Origin: Rhizobium sp. CF080
GTDB taxonomy: Bacteria; Pseudomonadota; Alphaproteobacteria; Rhizobiales; Rhizobiaceae
Length of the DNA: 64,000 bases
Direction: 5' to 3'
Assembly: GCF_000282095.2 (NCBI RefSeq)
Contig: NZ_AKKC02000015.1
Location: 558,001-622,000 of the forward strand
The translations under genes were made by a program, and so were the position numbers. A model generated the notes under the pieces. It was not told where the DNA came from, ran no database searches, and saw nothing but the letters and a program-made list of their open reading frames with translations. Below are positions 7,282-19,036 of this stretch, piece after piece (the first letter of the stretch is position 1; the number at the start of each line of letters is the position of its first letter).

Positions 7282-10109
7282 CAGCCCTCCTCCGTCCTGG
7301 CAACATCGATCGCCCGCAGGCGGTTGATGCGGATCGACTGGTGCGCTAGCGCCACGAGAATGAGGACCGTCGAACCGACCACCAGCGAGAACACGCCGAG
7401 GTCGAAGAGCAGCGCGGTGGCGGCCGGCATCTTGCCGATCAGCGGCAGTTCGACATACTGGAAATGCGAGGTCAGGAACGGATAACCGAAGAACCAGGCG
7501 CCGATGCCAGTGGCCGACGCGGTGAGTATCCCCGCCCCCATCCAGCGCAGCGGCAGGATGCGGATACGATCTTCGGCCCAGCGCGTGCCGCCGGCCAGAT
7601 ATTGTAGCAAGAAGGCGATCGACAGCGTCAGCCCGGCCGAGAACCCGCCGCCCGGCATGTCGTGACCGCGCATAAAAATATAGACGGCGAAGGTGATGAT
7701 CACCGGGAACAGCCAGGTCATGATGACCGAGGGCACGAGCAGGTAGTCGCGCACCGTATCGCCGGCCGAACGCTCGGGACGATCCTCGTCGAACCGGTTC
7801 TGGATGCGCTGCTGCTCCGGCAGGTCCATGCTGTCGGGGGCCGGACGGAAACGGCGAAGCAGCGCGAAGACCGTCAGCGCCACGACGCCGAGCACGGCGA
7901 TCTCGCCGAGCGTATCGAAGCCGCGGAAATCCACCAGGATGACGTTGACGACATTGCGCCCGCCCCCTTGAGAATAGGCGTTTTCCAGGAAATAGTTGGC
8001 GATCGCATCCGGCACCGGCATGGTCATGACGGCATAGGCGATGAAGGACATGCCGATGCCGCAGAGGACGGCAAGCGTCAGGTCGCGGAAGCGGCGGAAG
8101 CGGGCGCGCAACGTGATGGACTCGGCCAGTCCCTCCGTCCGCTTCGGCAGCCAGCGCAAGCCGAGAAGGATGAGGACTGTAGTGACGATCTCGACAAGAA
8201 GCTGGGTGATCGCCAGATCCGGCGCCGAGAGCCAGACGAAGGTGATGCAGACGATGAGTCCGACTCCGCCGAGCATGACGAGGGCCGCCAGGCGATGATA
8301 TTTGGCGAGATAGGCGGTACCGAAGGCAAGGCAGATGCCGAGCAGCCAGATCGCGGCGAAGGCCGGATCGATGCCGGAAAAGGCGATTTCGCGCGTCTCG
8401 AAACCGGAGAGATAGAGCGGCAGCAGCCCCGCCAGAAAACCGGTCGCCACCACCCAGCGAAGCTGCGGCTGCAGATTGCGGGTGCCGAAGCGCCGTTCGA
8501 GCGTGCGGGCCCAGCGCCAGGACACTTCCACGAGAATGCGCTCGAAGATGCGCTGGCCCTTGAGGTTACGCAGGATCGGCGGGCCGTCCTCGCAGGTCGC
8601 GAGATATTTGCGGAGCGAGAGATAGAGCAGCGTGCCGCCGACCAGCGCAATCGCGCTCATGATCAGCGGCAGGTTGACGCCGTGCCAGATGGAAAGGCTG
8701 TATTCCGGGGTCTCCGGGCCTAGCACGCTGACGACGGCGGTATGCAGGAAAGGCCCGATCGAAATCGCCGGAATGATGCCGACGACCAGGCAGGCGACGA
8801 CAAGAAGGTCGATGGGAAAACGCATCCAGCGCGGCGGCTCATGCGGCTTCGGCTTGGGCAGATCGGTCGGCTGCGGACCGAAGAAGACGGTATGGATGAA
8901 GCGCAGCGAATAGGCGACGCTGAAGGCGCTGGCGAGCGTCGCCACATAGGGCAGGATGCGGTCGAGAATGGAATCCGCATGGGTTTCGACCGCCTCGGCG
9001 AAGAACATTTCCTTCGACAGGAAGCCGTTGAGCAGAGGAACACCAGCCATGGCGGCACTCGCCACCATGGCCAGCGTGCCCGTGATGGGCAGATACCGGA
9101 AAAGCCCGCTCAATCGTCGCATGTCGCGCGTGCCGGTCTCGTGGTCGATGATGCCGGCGGCCATGAACAGCGACGCCTTGAAGGTCGCATGGTTGACCAT
9201 GTGGAAGATCGCTGCGACCGTCGCCAGAGGGCTGCCGAGACTGAGCAGCGTGGTGATGAGCCCTAGATGGCTGATCGTCGAATAGGCGAGCAGGCCCTTC
9301 AAGTCCTGCTGGAACATCGCGAAATAGGCGCCAAGCACCAGGGTGATGATGCCGGCCAGACCGACCAGGTAGAACCATTCATAGGTACCGGAGAGCACCG
9401 GCCAGAAGCGCACCAGCAGGAAGACGCCCGCCTTCACCATGGTCGCCGAATGCAGGAAGGCGGAGACGGGGGTCGGCGCTGCCATGGCATTGGGCAGCCA
9501 GAAATGGAACGGAAACTGGGCACTCTTGGTCAAGGCGCCGAGCAGGATGAAGACCAGCGCCGGCACGTAGAGGGAATGGCCGCGGATGACGTCGCCGGCG
9601 GCAAGGATCTTGTCGAGGTCGTAGCTGCCGACGATATTGCCGAGCAGCAGCAGTCCGATCAGCAGGCAGAAACCGCCGATCCCGGTGACCGTCAGGGCCA
9701 TGCGGGCACCGTCGCGCGCGGCGGCATTGTTGTGCCAGTAGCTGATCAGCAGGAAGGAGAAGATGCTGGTCAGTTCCCAGAACACCGACAGGAGAATGAC
9801 GTTGCCGGACATGACGATGCCGAGCATCGCGCCCATGAAGGCAAGCAGGAAGGAGAAGAAGCGCGGAACAGGATCGTCTTCCGACATGTAGTAGCGGGCG
9901 TAGACGACCACGAGGAAGCCGATGCCGGCGATCAGCATGGAGAAGAGCCAGGCGAAGCCGTCCATGCGCAGCGTGAAGTTCAGGCCAAGCTGCGGCAGCC
10001 ACGTGCCCTCGAAGCGAAGCACGCCGCCATTGGTGACACTCGGATAGAAGGCCGCGATGATTAGTAGGGACAGGAGAGCAGTGGCGCCGGCGACCCAGGA
10101 CGGCAGCAC
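7281..10109 (-). CDS. mrpA: Monovalent cation/H+ antiporter, fused subunits A and B (Mrp/Pha)
   Basis: The first and largest antiporter gene. Residues about 1-700 are the NuoL-like MrpA subunit, with GALTKSAQFPFHFWLPNAMAA as the conserved lysine helix, plus the MrpA-specific C-terminal domain. Residues about 780-940 are an MrpB domain (PVIITFAVYIFMRGHDMPGGGFSAGL split). Rhizobial antiporters typically have this A-B fusion. The first canonical start is the GTG at 10109, but it has no ribosome site and lies inside what looks like the first transmembrane helix. In-frame sequence upstream to 10208 encodes YLLLVLLVLPFLGSL, which belongs to the family N-terminus, yet contains no ATG, GTG or TTG (see findings). 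Antisense readings are discarded. Confidence 0.92.
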   Translation of the reverse strand: MLPSWVAGATALLSLLIIAAFYPSVTNGGVLRFEGTWLPQLGLNFTLRMDGFAWLFSMLIAGIGFLVVVYARYYMSEDDPVPRFFSFLLAFMGAMLGIVMSGNVILLSVFWELTSIFSFLLISYWHNNAAARDGARMALTVTGIGGFCLLIGLLLLGNIVGSYDLDKILAAGDVIRGHSLYVPALVFILLGALTKSAQFPFHFWLPNAMAAPTPVSAFLHSATMVKAGVFLLVRFWPVLSGTYEWFYLVGLAGIITLVLGAYFAMFQQDLKGLLAYSTISHLGLITTLLSLGSPLATVAAIFHMVNHATFKASLFMAAGIIDHETGTRDMRRLSGLFRYLPITGTLAMVASAAMAGVPLLNGFLSKEMFFAEAVETHADSILDRILPYVATLASAFSVAYSLRFIHTVFFGPQPTDLPKPKPHEPPRWMRFPIDLLVVACLVVGIIPAISIGPFLHTAVVSVLGPETPEYSLSIWHGVNLPLIMSAIALVGGTLLYLSLRKYLATCEDGPPILRNLKGQRIFERILVEVSWRWARTLERRFGTRNLQPQLRWVVATGFLAGLLPLYLSGFETREIAFSGIDPAFAAIWLLGICLAFGTAYLAKYHRLAALVMLGGVGLIVCITFVWLSAPDLAITQLLVEIVTTVLILLGLRWLPKRTEGLAESITLRARFRRFRDLTLAVLCGIGMSFIAYAVMTMPVPDAIANYFLENAYSQGGGRNVVNVILVDFRGFDTLGEIAVLGVVALTVFALLRRFRPAPDSMDLPEQQRIQNRFDEDRPERSAGDTVRDYLLVPSVIMTWLFPVIITFAVYIFMRGHDMPGGGFSAGLTLSIAFLLQYLAGGTRWAEDRIRILPLRWMGAGILTASATGIGAWFFGYPFLTSHFQYVELPLIGKMPAATALLFDLGVFSLVVGSTVLILVALAHQSIRINRLRAIDVARTEEG

Positions 10110-10338
10110 GCGCGAGCGCGTTCGCAGCAGAGATACGGAGACCAGGCTTCCGAGGAAAGGCAGGACCAGAAGAACAAGAAGAAGATATGGTCCTGACGTT
10201 ATCCCAATGCTCCGGCCTTCCTATGTGCTCCGCATCCGCCAGGCGCCTCCTCCGAAGGGGCTTGCGGTGCTCCATCTAGCAATCGAATCCAAATTGCCAT
10301 ATATGAGAGATATTGACCAATATGGGCAGTTTGGTGAG

Positions 10339-10605
10339 ATGGGTCAAGCCGCAAAGAACGTAATTTTGACGCCGGCCTTGTGTCGCGCCGCCCGTGGGTT
10401 TCTGGACTGGACGCAGACCGATCTTGCCGACCGGTCCGGGGTGTCGCGCAGTACCATCCGCGATTACGAAGGCAGCCGGCACGACCTCCATCGCGCAACG
10501 GAGGCGCAGCTGCGCCTGGCCTTCGAAGACGGCGGCGTCGCCTTCGTCCATATGGAGGGCGGTTGCTTCGGCGTCTGTCCCAAGGCGGCGCGGGCGCCGC
10601 AATAG
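10339..10605 (+). CDS. Small XRE-family helix-turn-helix regulator
   Basis: An 88-residue DNA-binding protein. The sequence ALCRAARGFLDWTQTDLADRSGVSRSTIRDYE (split) is a Cro/CI helix-turn-helix of a type common in alphaproteobacteria, followed by RATEAQLRLAFEDGGVAF. It is divergent from the Mrp operon, so it might regulate it, but that is only positional. The start is uncertain: ATG at 10339, an in-frame ATG at 10303 and a TTG at 10366 just before the conserved TPALCRAAR are all possible, and none has a strong ribosome site. Confidence 0.72.
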   Translation: MGQAAKNVILTPALCRAARGFLDWTQTDLADRSGVSRSTIRDYEGSRHDLHRATEAQLRLAFEDGGVAFVHMEGGCFGVCPKAARAPQ

Positions 10606-10677
10606 ATCGGACCGGGTTCGGCTTTACCGCGGGACGCCAGGATCGCGCCCTGCGGAGAGGTTGGGCCGAAACTCGAA

Positions 10678-11832
10678 TCACCAGTTGGTGACCGAGCCGT
10701 CCCGGCGCTTCAGATGCGGCGCTTCCCAAAACTCGAAGCTCTGCTTGGCAATCAGTTCCTCGTTGACCTCGACGCCGAGGCCCGGCGCATCCGAGACGGG
10801 ATAATACGCGCCTTCCAGCCGCGGCTGGACGGGGAAGAATTCCGAGTTATCGAAACCGAGATGAGTTTCCGCCGGGCTCGCACGGGTCTCCAGCCAGGAG
10901 AAATTGGCAACCGCCGCCGAGAAATGGATGGTTGCCGCGGTGCAGACCGGACCGAGCGGATTGTGCGGCATCATGTCGACGTAGTGGGTCTCGCTCCAGG
11001 CAGCGACCTTCATGCTCTCCGTCAGGCCGCCGACATTGCAGACGTCGAGACGGTTGAACTGGTGGATGTCGCGCTCGATATAGGGCTGGAACTGCCATTT
11101 CGAGGAAAACTCCTCGCCGATCGCGAAGGGAATGTCGGTCATCCTGCGCAGCGCCTCGTAGGAGCTCGGCGACTCGTCGCGGATCGGTTCTTCGAGGAAA
11201 TCGAGCGTGCCCTTCGGCATCTTCTGGCAGAAGCTTGCAGCCTCCGCGACGCTTAGGCGATGATGATAATCGATGCCGAGCACGACGTCGTCGCCCAGAG
11301 CCTCGCGAGTCTTTACGCACCATTTGGCGGTCGTGGCAATATGCTCGCGCGGTTCGTAGATGTCCTTGTGTTCATGACCCGAAGGCGACAGGCGCATCGC
11401 CGTCCAGCCGTGCTCGACCAGCATCTGCGCCTGCTCGACCATGGCCGGGCCGGGCTCGGCAAACGTCGTCGCGAAGGTCGGGATGCGATCGCGCTGCTTG
11501 CCGCCCAGCAATTCGTAGACCGGCACGCCGAGCGCCTTGCCCTTGATGTCGTAGAGCGCGATGTCGATCGCCGAGATCGCCGCCTGCAACACGCGGCCGC
11601 CCTCAAAATACTGGCTGCGGTACATTTCCTGCCAGAGCGCGCCGATCTTGAACGGATCGCGGCCGCGCAGGAATTCGGCATAATGTTCGAGCGCGCCGAC
11701 GACCGCCTTTTCGCGACCCGAAAGACCGCTTTCGCCCCAGCCGAAAATCCCCTCGTCGGTCTCGACCTTTACCAGGAGCTGATTGCGGATGCCGACCTTG
11801 ACGGCATAGCTTTTGATCGCTGTGATCTTCAT
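10678..11832 (-). CDS. Galactonate dehydratase-like enzyme of the mandelate racemase/enolase superfamily
   Basis: A 384-residue enolase-superfamily enzyme, probably an acid-sugar dehydratase. The capping domain starts MKITAIKSYAVKVG; the barrel carries metal ligands in GIDYHHRL, LEEPI and GEEF, and the acid/base histidine lies in MMPHNPLGPV, comparable to the PHCPLGP segment of E. coli DgoD. The end, DGSVTNW, also resembles DgoD. AGGAGA lies 6 bases upstream of the ATG at 11832. It is the last gene of an operon with a mannonate dehydratase-like gene and an Opp-type importer. The exact sugar acid is not determined; galactonate is a family-based guess. Confidence 0.85.
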   Translation of the reverse strand: MKITAIKSYAVKVGIRNQLLVKVETDEGIFGWGESGLSGREKAVVGALEHYAEFLRGRDPFKIGALWQEMYRSQYFEGGRVLQAAISAIDIALYDIKGKALGVPVYELLGGKQRDRIPTFATTFAEPGPAMVEQAQMLVEHGWTAMRLSPSGHEHKDIYEPREHIATTAKWCVKTREALGDDVVLGIDYHHRLSVAEAASFCQKMPKGTLDFLEEPIRDESPSSYEALRRMTDIPFAIGEEFSSKWQFQPYIERDIHQFNRLDVCNVGGLTESMKVAAWSETHYVDMMPHNPLGPVCTAATIHFSAAVANFSWLETRASPAETHLGFDNSEFFPVQPRLEGAYYPVSDAPGLGVEVNEELIAKQSFEFWEAPHLKRRDGSVTNW

Positions 11833-11846
11833 CGTTTTCTCCTGAA

Positions 11847-13055
11847 TTACCAGTGCCACAGGGTGCCGTCCTCAAGACGGTTCACCGGCAGGTAGGCGCG
11901 CTGGTATTGATATTTTTCCGCAAGCTTCTCGTCGATATCGACGCCATGGCCGATCGCCTCGCCCGGATGCAGGTAACCGTCCTTGAGGCTCCAGGCGCTC
12001 GGGAAGACGTCGAGGATTTCCGGCAGGTAGCCGGAATATTCCTGGATGCCGAAATTCGGGACCCAGAGATCGAGATGCAGGTTGGCGCCAAGGCAGATCG
12101 GCGACATGTCCATGGCGCCGTGGCAGGCGGTGCGGACGTTATAGACGCTCGCGAAATCCATGATCCGCCGCTGCGCGGTGACGCCGCCGGCATGCACGGT
12201 CGTGGTGCGGATATAGTCGATGAGCTGCTCTTCCATCAAAAGCCGCGCATCCCAGATCGTGTTGAACACCTCGCCGACGGCGAGCGGCGTCGTGGTGTGC
12301 TTGCGGATCAGGCGGAAACTTTCCTGATGCTCGGCAGCGACGGTATCCTCCAGCCAAAAGAGACGCGCGAATTCGAGATCCTTGCCAAGCCGGGCCGCTT
12401 CGATCGGAGTCAGGCGGTGATGGCTGTCATGCAAAAGCTCAATATCCCAGCCATGCGCCTCGCGCACTGCCTTGAACAGTTCGGGAATGTAGCGGAGATA
12501 TTTGGAGGTCGACCAGGTTTCCTCATGCGGAAACGCATCGTCGGCAGCGTTGTTGGTGACCGATTTCTTGCCGGTGCCGTAGACATCCGGCAGGCCGGGA
12601 ATGCCGACCTGCACGCGGATCGCCTTGTAACCCTGCTCAATGCGCTTACCGACCGCTGCGACGGCTTCGGCTATATCCGTGCCCTGGGCATGGGTGTAGC
12701 AGAGCACCTTCTCGCGGCTCGCACCGCCGAGAAGCTGGTAGAGCGGCATGTTGGCGGCCTTGGCCTTGATATCCCAGAGCGCGGTGTCGATGCCGGCGAT
12801 CGCCGCCATGGTCACCGGGCCGCGACGCCAATAGGCGCCCTTGTAGAAATACTGCCAGATATCCTCGATGCGGCTCGGATCGCGGCCGATCAGAAGCGGC
12901 GCCAGGTGCTCCTCCAGATAGGCGACGACCGCCTTTTCGCGGCCGTTCAGCGTCGCATCGCCGACCCCGGTCAGGCCCTCGTCGGTAAAAATTTTGACGG
13001 TGACGAAGTTGCGGCCCGGCGAGCAGACAATGATTTTGACGTCGGTAATTTTCAT
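11847..13055 (-). CDS. manD: D-mannonate dehydratase-like protein (RspA/ManD family, enolase superfamily)
   Basis: A 402-residue protein with the full ManD/RspA pattern: CPGRNFVT-like N-terminus (VCSPGRNFVTVK), WRRGPVTMAAIAGIDTALWDIK (split), DSHHRLTPIEAARLGK, FWLEDTVAAEHQESF, LAVGEVFNTIWDA, and CHGAMDMSP. High-activity members dehydrate D-mannonate to 2-keto-3-deoxygluconate; low-activity members act on gluconate or have other roles, so substrate remains an inference. It starts 4 bases after the ATPase gene and ends 14 bases before the second dehydratase gene. This context suggests catabolism of what the importer brings in. Confidence 0.88.
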   Translation of the reverse strand: MKITDVKIIVCSPGRNFVTVKIFTDEGLTGVGDATLNGREKAVVAYLEEHLAPLLIGRDPSRIEDIWQYFYKGAYWRRGPVTMAAIAGIDTALWDIKAKAANMPLYQLLGGASREKVLCYTHAQGTDIAEAVAAVGKRIEQGYKAIRVQVGIPGLPDVYGTGKKSVTNNAADDAFPHEETWSTSKYLRYIPELFKAVREAHGWDIELLHDSHHRLTPIEAARLGKDLEFARLFWLEDTVAAEHQESFRLIRKHTTTPLAVGEVFNTIWDARLLMEEQLIDYIRTTTVHAGGVTAQRRIMDFASVYNVRTACHGAMDMSPICLGANLHLDLWVPNFGIQEYSGYLPEILDVFPSAWSLKDGYLHPGEAIGHGVDIDEKLAEKYQYQRAYLPVNRLEDGTLWHW

Positions 13056-13059
13056 CGAT

Positions 13060-14768
<1,709 letters not shown>

Positions 14769-14772
<4 letters not shown>

Positions 14773-15923
14773 GACACGGACTCATAGGGGTCAGCGGCAT
14801 CGCGGAGACCGTCGCCGAGGAAGTTGAGGGACAGGACCGAGATGACGATCGCGGCGGCCGGCGTGAACAGCAGCCACGGCGCCTGGGCGACGGCGCGGAT
14901 GTTCTGCGCCTCCTGCAGCAGCACGCCCCAAGAGATGATCGGCGGCTGCAGGCCGATGCCGAGGAAGGATAGCGCCGTCTCGGCCAGAATCATCGACGGG
15001 ATCGCCAGCGTCAGCGTCGCGATGATATGGCTCATGAACGACGGGACCAGGTGATTGAAGATGATGCCGATCTCGCTCATGCCGTCGAGGCGCGCGGCGA
15101 TGACGAAATCCTCGCTGCGCAGCGACAGGAACTTGCCGCGCACTTCGCGGGCGAGGCTCGTCCAGCCGATCAGCGAGACGATCAGGGTGATGACGAAATA
15201 GGTCCTGAGCGGCGGCCAGCCGACGGGGATCGCGGCGGCCAGTCCCATCCAGAGCGGGATGGTCGGGATCGAGCGCAAGAGCTCGATGAAGCGCTGGATG
15301 GCGAGATCGACCCAGCCGCCGAAGAAACCGGAAATGCCGCCGATCGTCACCCCGAGGATCAGGCTCATGAACACGCCAACAAGCCCGATCGACAGCGAGA
15401 TCTGGGCGCCGTGGACGACACGGCTGAAGATGTCGCGGCCGAGCCGGTCAGCGCCAAAGATATAGAGGCTGTCGCCGACCTGCGGATTGGTGAGGCCGAA
15501 AAGCTTGGTCTGCATCGGGATAAGGCCGAGCAGATAATAGGGCTGCGGCGCCTTCACGAAGAAGCCCACCGAGACCGGTTTGGTGGGATCGGCCACGAAT
15601 TCGCGGCGCATGGATTCGGTGTTAAGCGTCATCTTCAGCTGGTACACATGCGGCCGGAACGAACCGTCGAGCAGCAGCGACAGGCCCTGCGGCGGCGCGT
15701 AGGTGAAGCGCGCATTGGTGGCGTTGGGATCGACGGGCGCGATGAAATCCGCGAATGCCGCGACGAGATACATGAAGACGATCACGACGAGGCTCGCGAG
15801 CGCGATCCTGTGCTTCTTGAACTTGAGCCAGAACAGGCGCCACTGGCCGGCGACGGCAATGTCCTTGCCGGAGAGGTTGAACGACGGGCCGGTTTCCGGC
15901 GGGAGGCTGGTGATATCTGTCAT
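14769..15923 (-). CDS. ABC importer permease, DppC/OppC type
   Basis: A 384-residue inner-membrane permease. After a cytoplasmic start and one transmembrane segment (about 44-62), there is a long periplasmic insertion (about 65-160) that makes it about 90 residues longer than a typical OppC. The binding-protein-dependent transport domain follows, with the EAA loop SEDFVIAARLDGMSEIGIIFNHLVPS (split) and LAETALSFLGIGLQPPIISWG, a strong DppC signature. It overlaps the neighbouring permease and ATPase genes by 4 bases each. Confidence 0.92.
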
Positions 15924-16906
15924 TGGAAACGGATCCGCGGGTCGGTGAGAGCGAGCAGGATGTCCGAAATCAGCGTGCCGATGATGGTGAGCACCGAGAT
16001 CAGCAGGATGAGTGAGCCGGCGAGATACATGTCCTGGGCGAGCAACGCCCGGAGCAGCAGCGGCCCGGTGGTCGGCAGGCTCATGACGACCGAGACGATG
16101 ATCTCGCCCGAAATCACTGCCGGCAGGATCCAGCCGAGCGTCGAGATCAGCGGGTTGAGCGCAAGTCGCACCGGGTAGCGGATCAGCAGCTCCAGCTCGG
16201 ACATGCCCTTCGCGCGCGCCGTGGTGACATAGGGTTTGGACAGTTCGTCGAGCAGGTTGGCGCGCATGATGCGCACCAAGGCTGCTAATGAACCGAGGCC
16301 GATGACCACGACCGGCAGCCAGACGTGCCTGGCGAAATCGACGAGCTTTCCAAAGCTCCAGCCGGCATCCACATAGTCAGGCGAAAAGAGACCGCCGACG
16401 CTTTGGCCGAACCAGGCGGACATGACGTACATGGCCGACAGCGCCATCAGGAAGTCCGGCACCGCGAGGAAGAAGAAGGCAAGGAAGGTCGCCGTGTAGT
16501 CGGAGATCGAATATTGCCGCACCGCCGACAGGATGCCGATCGGGATGGCGATCGCCCAGACGAAGCAGAGCGTCAGCAGCGACAGCAGCAGCGAGAAGCC
16601 GAGGCGGTTCCAGATCAGTTCCGTCACCGGCTTGCCGAGTTCGAACGAGATGCCGAAATCGCCGGCGGTCAGGATGCCCCAGATCCATTTGTAATATTGG
16701 AAATAGATCGGCTGATCGAGGCCGTAGCGCTCGCGCATCGCCGCGACCGTGCCGGCTTCCACCGCGCCGCCCTGGCTTGCCCAGTCGGCCATCAGCGTCG
16801 TCAGATAGTCGCCCGGCGGCAGCTGGATGATGATGAAGGCGATGATGGAGACGGCAAACAGTGTCGGGATCGCGAACACCAGCCGCTTGAGAATGTAACG
16901 GAGCAT
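15920..16906 (-). CDS. ABC importer permease, DppB/OppB type
   Basis: A 328-residue inner-membrane permease. It begins MLRYILKRLVFAIPTLFAVS, the classic OppB first helix, and has the EAA loop PYVTTARAKGMSELELL near residue 225. It forms the translocation channel with the DppC-type partner whose gene overlaps it by ATGA. It lies about 100 bases downstream of the binding-protein gene; a stem-loop in that gap may lower its expression relative to the binding protein. Confidence 0.92.
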   Translation of the reverse strand: MLRYILKRLVFAIPTLFAVSIIAFIIIQLPPGDYLTTLMADWASQGGAVEAGTVAAMRERYGLDQPIYFQYYKWIWGILTAGDFGISFELGKPVTELIWNRLGFSLLLSLLTLCFVWAIAIPIGILSAVRQYSISDYTATFLAFFFLAVPDFLMALSAMYVMSAWFGQSVGGLFSPDYVDAGWSFGKLVDFARHVWLPVVVIGLGSLAALVRIMRANLLDELSKPYVTTARAKGMSELELLIRYPVRLALNPLISTLGWILPAVISGEIIVSVVMSLPTTGPLLLRALLAQDMYLAGSLILLISVLTIIGTLISDILLALTDPRIRFQ

Positions 16907-16938
16907 GGAACTGACCGTTCGATTTGGATCGAAGGGAT

Positions 16939-16968
16939 GCCGGCGGCAGCGTTCAAGCCGCCACCGGC
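16939..16968 (-). other. Intercistronic stem-loop between binding-protein and permease genes
   Basis: The arms GCCGGCGGC and GCCGCCACCGGC can pair with one bulge around a loop of about nine bases. There is no following T run, so it is more likely an mRNA-stabilising or attenuating hairpin than a full terminator. Such hairpins commonly follow ABC binding-protein genes. This is inference from sequence symmetry and position. Confidence 0.4.
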
Positions 16969-17004
16969 CTCGGGAGGAGCCTGATGGCCCTTACTTGGTC
17001 GGCC

Positions 17005-18945
17005 CTATTTTGCCGGCTTGTCGAAATACCACTGGGTCAGCGTCGGCGCCGGGTGCCAGAGGTTGCCGGTGATCGGAATGCCGTTGACGACATTCTTCAA
17101 GTTCTTCGACGTCATCATGTATTTCGGCATGGGGCGCGAGATACCGATGTTGAGGAAGTTGTCGGCAGACTGATTGAGGAAGTCCTTCATCTTCTGGCGA
17201 CGGTCGTCGTCGGTCACGGCAGCATTGACCTTGTCGTAGGCGGCCATCAGCGCCTTGATGTTTTCCGGCGGTTCCTCGCCCGTCGCGTGGTTCGAATACC
17301 ATTCGCTCCACTTCATCGCGAAGAAGATGTCGGCCTTCTGGAAGGGCATGTAGCAGCGCGGATCGGTATAGACTTCCGAAAGCCCGCCGACGCAGTTCCA
17401 GATATAGGCGTCCTGCTCATTGGCCGCCCACATGGTGTTGAGGCGGGCGCGGTCCGTGGTGCGCAGCTGGATGTCGATGCCGACCTCCTTGGCGTATTTC
17501 TGCACCATCTGCATCACGTCGGGATAAGACAGGCCGAAGACGTCGGCGACCATGAAGTTGATGGTGAAGCGCTTGCCGGTCTCGTCGAGCCGGAAGCCCT
17601 CGGCATCCTTCTTCGGCATGATCTTGTCGAGGCTCGCCACTGATGCCTTGGGATCGAACTCGGTATACTGCTTCGCCTCGCGCTCGTTGAAAAGCTCGTG
17701 CTCGGGCTGGACGGCAACCTGCGCCGGAGCCCCCTGCCCGACATAAACGAGATCGATGATCTCCTGCCTGTTGATGGCGCGGCTGAGAGCGATACGGAAA
17801 TCCTTGTTCTGGAAGATCTTGCGCTTCACCGGATCGGTGGAGTTCAGGTTCAGGAGGATGACCGCGTCGTTGGCCGGCAGGTCCTTGACGTCGACGAACT
17901 TGTAATTGCCCGTCTGCTGACCGTCGAAGAGTACCGACTTGAAGGTCGAATTGTTGATGTGGCGGAAGGCGAAATCGAACTCGCCCGAGGTCATCTTCAG
18001 CGCCATCAGCTGCGGGTCGTCGAGCTTCGCCCAGGTGATGCCGTCGATATAGGGCAGCTGGTTTCCGGCCGTATCGACTTTCCAGTAATAGGGATTGCGG
18101 CTCGCGACGACGCGTTCGCTGTCGGCGTAGGGAACCGTCAGGATCCACGGGTTCAGCGTCGGCAGGGCGAGGTTCTGCCAGAACGGCGGCTGGAAGGTCA
18201 GCGAGACCTTGGAATTGAACAGCGCCACCCAGTCGCCGGCGGCCGGATTGGCCTTCAGCAAAGCCGGAATACCGTCCTTGTTGTACTTCTCGTGGAACTG
18301 CTTGAGGTAGTGCTTGGGATAGATCACCGGCAGGTGACCCTGGCCGTAGGCGAGCTGCTGGATGAACAGGCCGTAGGGCGACTCGAACTTGAACTCGACG
18401 GTGAGGTCGTCGATCTTGGTCACCTTGACCGGCTTGCCGGCGACTGTGAAGGTGGGGTTCTTGGCGGGCGACAGCGCGTTGTTCATGAACACGTCTTCGT
18501 ACCAGAACATGATGTCGTCGGCGTTGAACGGCTGGCCGTCGCTCCATTTCAGGCCCTTGCGGAGCTTGAACGTGTAAGTCGTCGCATCTTCCGAAGCCTT
18601 GAACTCCTCGGCGAGCGACGGCATCACCTTCTGCCACTTCGGGTCCCAGCGGACGAGCAGTTCGTTGGCGATCGTGCGGGTCAGATTGTACTGGTCGCCA
18701 TTGGCCAGAATCGTGGTGCGCAGCGTGCCGCCATACTTGCCGACGCCGTCGATCATGGTTTCCACGTAAGGATGTTCCGGAAGACGCTCGGCGACCGCGG
18801 GCAGCTTGCCGGCCTTCACCTGTTCGTCGAGCATCGGCGCCTGCTTGTAATCCGCCGCCCAGGCCGGGAGCGTCGCTCCCCAGAGCACGGTCGTCAGCAA
18901 CCCCGTCGACACGACGAGGCCACGCAGCTTCTGCTGGTAACCCAT
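17005..18945 (-). CDS. Periplasmic solute-binding protein, family 5
   Basis: A 646-residue extracellular solute-binding protein. A signal peptide occupies residues 1-30, with cleavage expected after LPAWA. The mature protein has the SBP_bac_5 hallmarks YTFKLRKGLKWSDGQPF and VIYPKHYLKQF, and near the C-terminus NFLNIGISRPMPKYM. It is about 100 residues longer than dipeptide-binding proteins, as in members that bind sugars or oligosaccharides. The ATG at 18945 is chosen because AGGAGGAGAG lies just upstream; the longer reading to 19005 lacks a signal peptide at its start. It heads the importer-dehydratase operon and is divergent from the GntR gene. Confidence 0.93.
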   Translation of the reverse strand: MGYQQKLRGLVVSTGLLTTVLWGATLPAWAADYKQAPMLDEQVKAGKLPAVAERLPEHPYVETMIDGVGKYGGTLRTTILANGDQYNLTRTIANELLVRWDPKWQKVMPSLAEEFKASEDATTYTFKLRKGLKWSDGQPFNADDIMFWYEDVFMNNALSPAKNPTFTVAGKPVKVTKIDDLTVEFKFESPYGLFIQQLAYGQGHLPVIYPKHYLKQFHEKYNKDGIPALLKANPAAGDWVALFNSKVSLTFQPPFWQNLALPTLNPWILTVPYADSERVVASRNPYYWKVDTAGNQLPYIDGITWAKLDDPQLMALKMTSGEFDFAFRHINNSTFKSVLFDGQQTGNYKFVDVKDLPANDAVILLNLNSTDPVKRKIFQNKDFRIALSRAINRQEIIDLVYVGQGAPAQVAVQPEHELFNEREAKQYTEFDPKASVASLDKIMPKKDAEGFRLDETGKRFTINFMVADVFGLSYPDVMQMVQKYAKEVGIDIQLRTTDRARLNTMWAANEQDAYIWNCVGGLSEVYTDPRCYMPFQKADIFFAMKWSEWYSNHATGEEPPENIKALMAAYDKVNAAVTDDDRRQKMKDFLNQSADNFLNIGISRPMPKYMMTSKNLKNVVNGIPITGNLWHPAPTLTQWYFDKPAK

Positions 18946-19036
18946 ATTCTCTCCTCCTCTTAACCGGCTGTCTCCGCCGGATTCCTCCCGAACGAGTGCC
19001 ATCACGGCATTCGTGTTGGATGAAAACTTTCAGATC

